Assembly (NCBI GenBank): GCA_014773175.1 | Contig: VXCM01002043.1 | Location: 1 to 64,000 of the forward strand | Length of the DNA stretch: 64,000 bases | Source: Lucifuga dentata | Lineage: Eukaryota > Chordata > Actinopteri > Ophidiiformes > Bythitidae | Reading direction: 5' to 3' | Part shown: positions 55,898-64,000 of the stretch, piece after piece | Layout of the letters: every line of letters begins with the position of its first letter | How positions within the stretch are numbered: position 1 is the first letter of the stretch | The notes under the pieces: model-generated | Seen by the model: the letters and a program-made list of their open reading frames with translations, nothing else | What the model was told of the DNA's origin: nothing | Database searches by the model: none | Position numbers and translations under genes: made by a program

Positions 55898-57642
55898 CAC
55901 TCACAATGTGTGGTAAAATTTTATGCCGGTAAAATTTTACATTTTGAAATGTGTCAGTTCTCCACTGAGCCATTGTGATTGCTGCTGCAATACATTCAGA
56001 TTATCACATTGGTACAAAGACATACAGTATGTGTATATGCAATACGGACATGACTGTGAAATACAGGCTAGCACTTGTTTACATCGACAGTTTCTGCTGT
56101 AGTTATACAAGCTTTCTGGGAAACATCACAGCATATTGTAATTGTAACTGAAGCATGTCATGCCTTTGTGAAACTATCATTTGTTTTTATTCTTCCAGAT
56201 GGTCTCCAAGTAAGCAATGAAGAAAGAGCTGAACAGTTCCACTTCCTGGTTTTCACTGATGTCTTTGGCAACAAGACCCATGGAGTAGTAATGCAGTGTT
56301 ACCGACCTATACTGGTACACATGCTATACTTTAGCCATAACACTTCCCATACTTAACTCTTAAGAAGACACAATGGAGAAACATAAAATGATCACATGTT
56401 GGAAGAGAATGTGTTGATGAATAGCATCTCCTCAGTGTTATTCTACATGAAACTAGCTGAGAACAACACAAGCTTTGAGTGAAATCAGCTTGCTGATTGG
56501 ATTGACTTTCCTTTGTTTTTCAGGAAGTCGCACTGCATCAGAATGAAGCTGGGATCTCAAAGCTCCCTACCCTTTTCTCTGCCTATGGTTTCTGTGTCAT
56601 ATCCAAGCATCCTTATTACACAGCCCTGAAAGACTGTTTGTCAGGGTGAGAGCCAGTGGACTAATGCAAATTAAACATGCCAAAATACAATGCAAGCTTC
56701 ATTTATCTTTACTACATGCTGGGAAAGTAAAACAAAGTTGAAGTTGGCTGTGGTCCTTTATCCAATTTTCCCATTTTTTTTTCAAAGTTTAAGTGGTTTC
56801 TCAAGTAGTTTCTTGCCAATTTTTATTCATTTATTGTTACAACTTGATATTAGAAATAACTGTACTTCTTTCTGTCACTGTATCTGTTAGTGTGTTAATC
56901 CAGCTGAGAACTTGTCGTTTATCAGACTTGGAGGAGCAGATGAAAGAGTTTGCCATCAAACTAACACTGGTGCCTATCCCACCTCCTGGACAACTGCATC
57001 TGGTGTGTGTAGGTGTGGGTGTGTGTGTGTGCGCGCGCGTGCTTGTATGTCTGTGTTTGAACATAGCTGAGGACACTGATAGTCGTAAAAGGTATCACTG
57101 TGTACTAGAGTCTAATATTACTTTACTTAATTACATCGCAGATCCAAAGTTGATTGTCTCTTGAATGGTTATATACAGTATTTATCAAAACAGTTTGTGT
57201 GAGTATATATGCACTGTATTTATGTGCTACAAAACTGTATACATGCTTGTACATATATATTATTTTACTTAGCATTCTCTGACTATAATGCTGCTATTTT
57301 ACAAGCCTAATAGCAGTATTCCTTATATATGAATATGACACAATACTGTAATACTATTTTCCAGATGTTTACCTTGCATCCTTTGACCATCATGTTACCG
57401 TCTAGAGAAGACAAAGACCACCCAGCCATAGATTTAGATCTCCATCTGCCTTTCCTCTGCTTCAGACCACAGAAACTCCTGCAGGTAACACATGAAGCAG
57501 GATGAGGTTGATCTTACTGTGGCCCATTTTACACCTTGCATTAAAACATGATCTTTCTATCCAGATAATAATGTATCCAGATAACAACATTGCATGTTAA
57601 TGCTAGATGTCAATATGACCTACCACTGATGGCTTTTTATGT

Positions 57643-57688
<46 letters not shown>

Positions 57689-60600
57689 TTTTGTCCCTGT
57701 CTCTCCAGATGATATCCTGTCTCCTCCAGGAACAGCGAGTGGTCTTATTTTCTGCTGATTGGGCCAAACTCACTCTTGTGGCAGAGAGCTTGTTGCTTTT
57801 TCTACAGGTCAGTTCAAACTCTGCTTGCACAAAGGCAAATTGTTTGAATTTTTTTTTTTTTAATTGAACTTTTTTTTTTAATTTTAAACTTTAATATCAG
57901 TTCAATTTCAGTTATTTTTCACTTTAGAAACCAGTTGGGAATGCAACTCAATCATTGTTGGATATACAGTATGTGAGAAAAGCAAGTGTTGGACAGCAAA
58001 ATGTTTTCTCAAATTATTATTTTTTTATTTTTTTAATTCACTGCTTCAATGTAAAAAGTAAATTCAACTTCATACAATTTAATTAACAATATAAGGACCA
58101 GCTGCATCTCTTATTGAAAACTTGTAGCTAAAAAGGTTGAAGCATTGAAGGGTCTCAAATCAGTCATAACCTGAATTCATCCATTTATCAAACAGCCCAC
58201 TAATTATTTTTATCCTTTCTTCATTGATCATTCTTTCAGCCTCTGTCATGGCAGCAGCCTTATGTTCCTGTTCTGGCCAGAGGCATGCTGGACTTCCTCA
58301 TGTCTCCGACTGCCTTCCTTATGGGCTGCCATCTCAGACATTTTGAAGAAGTTGGTGCTGTGAGTACCTACAAATCTGTGAATAGTTTTTTAAAAAGGTG
58401 TTTGTCATCGCTGTTTTTTAGAGAAGAGAGCTTCACTAATTTTATTTTTGAACTCATTCGTTTGTATACATTTATTTTTCTTTATCGAAATAAATGTAAA
58501 GTCATGAAAATGAGCTATCACAGGTATTCATTTGGATTTGCCAAATTATTCTGCATAGTTATGTCTTTGTTATTTTTAAGTGACCACTTTTTTTTCTCTA
58601 ATTTCTAGATGTTCCTTACAAATATTGACTGATTTTTGCCTGATCAAAGTAATGTGAAATGAATCAATAACTGTGCATTTATTGTAGGAAACGGATGATC
58701 TGATTCTAATCAACATTGATAATGGAAGCGTCTCATCCTCACATTCTGAAACTATTGATATACCGGAGATTCCTCTGGCTGCTGCAGACTGCTTCACACA
58801 GAGGTACCATTACAGCTCATATTGCTACACTTCTACTATGCTGCATACATGCACATATCTCCTGAAAGGTGCATATACTGTAGACTTGCCCCTGTTTGCT
58901 CATATGAAAGTGTTTTTTTCAGGTGTTTGTCCCTGCAGATGCATTATGACCTACATCAGTGCCACCTTGCCAGCTGCACTGATGTCAATGAGCAGCGGGC
59001 ACAGAGGAGGACGTGGCAACACAACCTCAACCATGACATCCAGAGGATTACACTGGAACTCATTGTCAACATATTCAGGTTTTTGTGTGTGTGTTGTATG
59101 GGTGTGATTGAATCTAAGTGGATTTTAGTAGAATAGTGGTTTGACCTTACACAGAGTTTGGTCAGCGTGCAGGATGTGAATTTCCCACATAGGCTTTCGT
59201 AGCAATGCCAATCATAATGCCACGATGGCGAAATATCTCATATTTCCAATCCTTCAGATCAGATGCAACACGATACAAACTACTTACCAAAGGTCATGAT
59301 GTTTGATGTTGATATCAACCTTACTGCCAATGAAATCTGATATATTCAAAGTTCTTTTAATTACCAGCTCTGCTTTTTGGCCCAGAGTGTCTTTACATGG
59401 AGCATGGTGCTGTCTTGAAAAAAAAAAAACAAATCAAGGAGTTAATAACACTGCGTGCAAACATGTAGTAGCCTTTTAAAATATTCAGAATGTGTGTCAT
59501 GGGGGTTGTGATGTGCTGTAATGTTTATATGTGTGTGTAACAGGGATGTTAAGAGTCATCTGAATCATGAACACCGAGTGTTTAACAGCGAAGAGTTCCT
59601 GAAAACCAGAGAGCCAGCTGAACAACTTTTTTACAAGAAAGTAGGTACTGACTTAGTACTACATGGGAGTTTTAATCTGCCCTTCTGTTTGTTTTCTTAT
59701 ACACACACACACACACACACACACACATTTTAGTTCCACTATCCAGCTGATTTGATACCATCCCCCTTCGAAACTCATCATTCATGGATCACTAGCCACA
59801 GCAAACCCATCTCATACTTCTCCAAAATTACTGCCTCAAAAATAACTTACTGAAGGTTCCACAAGTTTGAGCTGTTGCATGTATAGTAACTACAATATAC
59901 TACAAAGAGATAATAAAATAACCTTCAATTCATCAAAATGTAACACAACAATTCATGTTTCAGTAAATTTTAGATTATCAGCTTATCTCAGAACAGTTTT
60001 AAAGGCAAAGGCAAATAGCCTTCCCTTTCTGTAAATATACCTTGAATTTTATATTAACCCTGGACTTTGGGCTGTAGTCCTGTCTTGTACAAATGACACT
60101 CTTATTCTTATTCTGCACGTTTATATAGTACAGTGGAAAGTAAGTATGAGTAAATGATATTGAATGTAACACATTGGCATCTATAACACTCACTAATGTG
60201 TGTATGCTGTAACAGTTTCCCCTTAACCTTCACCAGGTGGTTTTGACTGCCTAACCTTAACCGTACCCAAACCATATTTTAGTTGCCATGTGGAAATATT
60301 GTTACAGTATCTACATAAGAATGTTTGGTCTGGTGATGGACATGATAATAAGGTAATAATATTGCTGGATTTAACATGCAATTTGCTGTCTGTTATTGTA
60401 GGTGTTGGAGACCCACATTTTCCACTCTTTCCTGAAGGATCGTCTCAACAGGAAAATGGACAATTTCACTCGCATGGAACTCAGCACTCAATCTGAGATG
60501 CAGAAGTGAGTAACTGCTAAGAAAAAGACTAAATAAATCACACCAATGAGATTATACTCAATCTGAGACTGTGATGTCATTTCTAAAGCTTAGCCAGTAA

Positions 60601-63600
60601 GCCTCATGTTAAATGATAATATCTTTTAAAAAAACCCATTCTCTAGGATGAAGGCTACTGTAGAAAACCCACGTAGACCCACAGTGCAGGAGATTCAAGC
60701 CAGGAGAAACAGCTCCATTACAGAGATCAGGTTGAGCAAGAGACTGGGCATGAGCCTCCCAAACCTGGGAGATGACCAAACTATCAGCTTCCACAGAAAC
60801 ACACTGCTGACAAGGATCATCACATCATACCCTGGTGAAGAACTTTACAGCTTTAATAAGGCCTGAAGTGTTAATTAAGAATTTTACATAAATAAACTGG
60901 TTGAGAAAGATTAAATTAATCTGTCTCTCACTCACTCTTTCTGTATCTCTCTCTACCAATCCTGCTCTTGCCTCCTCCTCATAATGTTATCTCATTTTCT
61001 TCCTCTCCTAGCTCTGAGAACTCCTCCCAAGCCTGTAAAGGTGTTTAAGCTTCCTGACTTCCCAGCATCTCTGTCCTTCCACTCTGTCCAAAGTTATTAC
61101 AGTGAGCTGATCCAGCAGCTTGGCAAAGCTATCTTCTCTGTCCAAAATGAGAACTCTACTCTGCAGGCCAGGTATTCTGCTTTCATCATCCCTTAGGTCC
61201 CTCCTTTCATCTATCAAGAATTGTCTTTTCATTCCTTTAACTAGAACTGTAACTTTCATTCCTATAAACTATAAATCATAATTGATGTACTTTCGGACTT
61301 AATCGATGTACTAGCCATTTTCCAAACAAACCATACATTTTAATATTGATTTCTTACCTTTCAAGAAGCCATAGGTTTCCATTATTTCAGTATAATAAGA
61401 AAATCCAATTGTAGTATTCAAATTTACTTAACTGGGCAATCTGTCACTGTTTGCTTTATTTCAAAGATGCTTTTTTCCCCCTCAGTTTAGTCTTTATTAA
61501 TTCACATTATTTCATTTTGTTACTGTCAGTATTCTGAAGCGACAAACACTAAGAAACACAGTGAGTCTCTCTTTGCTTGCTCCCCCACTGAACTCTGTTG
61601 TCTGACACACTTTGCTGGAACTACTTTTTTTTATTTCCCATTTTCTTCCTGTTTTTGATCTTCTATTTTCCACCAGGAAACTCTGCAGTGCTAACCAGGT
61701 ACTGTCATTGACTGAGAATCTTTCTGTCCAACCAATGTGTATCAGCAGGATAAATAAAATAGTTTTCTCTCTGCAGGTTGTACTACCTGCGTGGTTTCAT
61801 TAACACATTGTGTTCACGGCGCCTGGATGCTCTGAGTGATTTCCAGAACCTCTATAAGACGGACATTGCCATCTTTCCCACTCAGCTGGTCACATGGCTC
61901 GTGGACTCACTGCACAAAGATGAGAGACAGCGAGCTGACAGACGACCTGAGCTCAAGAGACTCATCCTCAAGGTCAGTCAGCTTTGGATAGCTTTAGTCT
62001 AGAATTTTAGCAAAGGAGAGCATCCCGGGGGGACTGGGGAGTCCTGATCTGATTTGTAAAACCTCTGGTTTTTAAAAAATGTTCTTGTCCATTAGGTGAA
62101 GACAGAAAATGAGAAGCCGCTGGTCCAGCACGATGACCATGTTAAGAGGTTTGAGCTTCCCCGGACACACCTGCATCAGGGAGAGTTTGTGCGCTGTGTC
62201 CAAGAGTCTGGAATTGTTAAGGATGTAGCAACCATACACCGTTTATTTGATGCTCTTACTGTTGGTAAGTTAGGAGGAGGAGGAGGAAAGTGTGTGTGTG
62301 CGCACACCTGTTTTGACGATATTTTTGATGAATTAAGATCACCATATCAAACCTGAATCATTTGAATTTCATGTTTCCAGATTTCAAACAAAAATGTATT
62401 TTGTTTTTAGCCCTATTTTAAAATCTTTTGATTGGACGTTCTCTTAGCTGACATAGTGGACACAGCACTACTGTACAATAATCATCTTCCCCACCAGCAT
62501 TACATGAAAGCATTTTGATCTAATTTCATCGTCAGTGGCCGCACTGTGAACTTGAAGCAGCTGACCAATAATTTTAATACTCTGTAAGCATGACATACAG
62601 ACTGTCCAGCACATTGGAATAGACACAAATCATGATGGAAGTTTTAAAGTTGTGTGACACGATGGAGCCAAAAAAGTTCCCTAAATGGAGCTTATTCTAC
62701 CTAGTTTGCAGTTTTAGCAGTCTGCAAATTCTCAGAAAGAGGAAAGATTTAATTTTGCTACTGACTCATATTTGGGAAAAGCACACCATCTATGGCCTGA
62801 CTAAAAAAAAATATGCCAGCTATAGTGCGAGTCTAGCATCTTGGCTTCTTTTTTCTACTTACCTTTCTGAGAAAACCTTCAATTACCCCTCTTTTCCTGA
62901 TTTCATGATAACAGTTTATAAACAAAATTAACAAAATAATGCATCATACATTTTCACTGCAAATATCAACCCCAAGATCTCAGCTTGACAAGTCAGTGGA
63001 CATAAAATACCAAGAGAGTCTGATAGTTTTACTCGCAGTATAAGTCGTACATAGATCAGAGTTCTAATTAGTAGAACTAATGTGTTCTCTATAAAGATTC
63101 TCAGTGATGGATATCAGAGGATACCCAACAGTAGTAAGTGGGCTTGAACTTGTCAAAAGAAATGACTCGTGACAAGAGTCATGAAATGTATTTAGACTTA
63201 TATAGTTATAAACTTATTGTTTATCACTGACTTTGAAGCCTCTTTAGGACAATTGTTTTCACCATGTTTTTCCTGTTTTTTTGTGTCAATTTCATTTGAT
63301 GGAAATAGAAACAAATTTGTAACATGGCTGTCTGACTGATCTTCATTTGATCAAACCAAAGTTCACGTCACTGGTTAACTCAGTAACTCATTAACAACAA
63401 TATAACCATTTTGAGGTTAAACTAACATACACTTACCTGTGTGTGAGAACTTTGTAATTCTGTCCATGTTCTATGGATGCATTTTTGGATGTGGATGTGC
63501 TCCCATTTGCATGTTTTTCGGGTTAGGGTTAGGGCTATGTTTTTCTTTTCATCGTTCCATGTGTAAATGTTGTGTGTCTTGTGTGTGTACTATATGGTCC

Positions 63601-63908
63601 ACTTGTAAGACTATCTCTGACAAATACATGCTGTTCTGTCTGTCCCAGGTAAGCCAAAGCAAGTGGACCCCGAACTCTTCAGGGTCTTCTATACTTTCTG
63701 GAAGGAGACAGAGGCTGAGGCACAAGACGTCAACTTGCCCTCTGAGGTCATAGAGCACCTTGACAACAGTGAGTGTGTTTACAAGTTGTCGTCCTGTGTC
63801 AAGACATCTCATGGCGTTGGTAAAATCGCCATGACGCAGAAACGCCTCTTCTTGCTTACTGAGGGACGACCATGTTTCCTGGAAATCACAAAGTTCAGAG
63901 ACCTCCAG
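55116..63908 (+). CDS. dennd3: DENN domain-containing protein 3, 5' part (18 exons, runs off window)
   Basis: Rab guanine-nucleotide exchange factor; mammalian DENND3 activates Rab12 in endosome and autophagy traffic. Exons: 55116-55199, 55273-55489, 55730-55840, 56199-56314, 56524-56645, 56891-57002, 57365-57484, 57709-57807, 58240-58359, 58688-58803, 58923-59078, 59544-59640, 60402-60505, 60647-60834, 61012-61171, 61777-61972, 62096-62264, 63649-63908, giving 849 codons with consistent phases. The uDENN region includes [18 protein letters not shown] and the cDENN region (about 255-367) includes [13 protein letters not shown] and [20 protein letters not shown]. The dDENN region follows to about 525, and [17 protein letters not shown] near 835 belongs to the PH-like segment. 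The C-terminal WD40 part (human total 1198 aa) is beyond 64 kb. The 63908 donor is inferred because the frame after it reads unlike the family. Confidence 0.93.
55853..55895. repeat. (CT)n after the dennd3 exon 3 donor
   Basis: A dinucleotide tract starting about 12 bp after the donor at 55841. Confidence 0.95.
57531..57590. mobile_element. Solo end of the MITE family seen at 21110
   Basis: CCCATTTTACACCTTGCATT, then AAAACATGATCT and TATCCAGATAA, match the left end of the 21110 element. The rest is missing or rearranged. It lies in dennd3 intron 7. Confidence 0.5.
57644..57684. repeat. (CT)n before the dennd3 exon 8 acceptor
   Basis: The tract ends about 24 bp upstream of the acceptor at 57707-57708 and extends its pyrimidine tract. 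Confidence 0.95.
59700..59727. repeat. (AC)n microsatellite in dennd3 intron 12
   Basis: About 14 AC units, 60 bp after the exon 12 donor. Confidence 0.95.
62265..63648. other. dennd3 intron 17, no embedded gene
   Basis: AT-rich intron. The phases of the flanking exons (1 and 1) fit without a missing exon. It contains two and a half TTAGGG units at 63520-63534, too short to be an interstitial telomere. Confidence 0.6.
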
Positions 63909-64000
63909 GTCAAGTTTCTTGAAAATATGAAAATAAAATCTAATCTAGTTTATTTCCTAAATCCTGATTCATATAAATTCAGAGTTACTAATAAATAACT

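Noticed and set aside
63520..63534. Interstitial telomere (TTAGGG)
   Set aside because: Only about two and a half units. Such short runs are common in fish DNA.

Overview
This 64 kb window is vertebrate nuclear DNA, almost certainly from a ray-finned (teleost) fish. It holds four multi-exon genes, all on the + strand, with GT-AG introns. The intergenic DNA is AT-rich and dense in CA, CT, TATC and CTCCT microsatellites. It also carries fish-type mobile elements: a tRNA-headed V-SINE-like element, short inverted-repeat DNA transposons and LINE fragments. No bacterial-type operon, CRISPR array, rRNA or intact tRNA gene was seen.

Layout: (1) 1-4.5 kb, repeats, a LINE reverse-transcriptase remnant and a MITE with TTA flanks that ends about 360 bp before the dgat1 start codon. 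(2) 4.5-24.1 kb, dgat1, 17 coding exons, triacylglycerol synthesis in the ER. (3) 25-34.4 kb, gene-poor DNA with repeats and one possible orphan terminal exon near 27.5 kb. (4) 34.4-37.3 kb, gpr20, an orphan class A GPCR, here split into six coding exons. (5) 37.3-42.8 kb, 3' sequence of gpr20, a LINE copy with an internal deletion, a pair of direct repeats and the probable slc45a4 promoter with a CRE. (6) 42.8-49.0 kb, slc45a4, 12 coding exons of an MFS transporter, with a long 3' UTR to about 52.1 kb. (7) 52.9-64 kb, dennd3, 5' UTR and the first 18 coding exons of a Rab GEF; the rest lies outside the window.

The genes are not an operon; they are syntenic neighbours. The gpr20-slc45a4-dennd3 order matches human 8q24.3 as I recall it, and DGAT1 is on the same human chromosome arm. 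Stitching exons by splice phase gave continuous frames: about 505 aa for dgat1, 372 aa for gpr20, 835 aa for slc45a4 and 849 aa (partial) for dennd3.

The strongest structural signal is technical. There are 19 single N characters. Nine sit between two perfect copies of 57-67 bp, a tenth between 7-bp copies, and several more within homopolymers. These look like contig ends that overlapped but were joined with one N instead of being merged. Two fall in coding exons (dgat1 exon 1, gpr20 exon 5) and falsely break the frames. I did not find a convincing new biological system. The most interesting biological signals are a set of perfect short hairpins, a UGAUG stop-start overlap at the dennd3 start, microsatellites that abut splice sites, and an unassigned terminal exon candidate.
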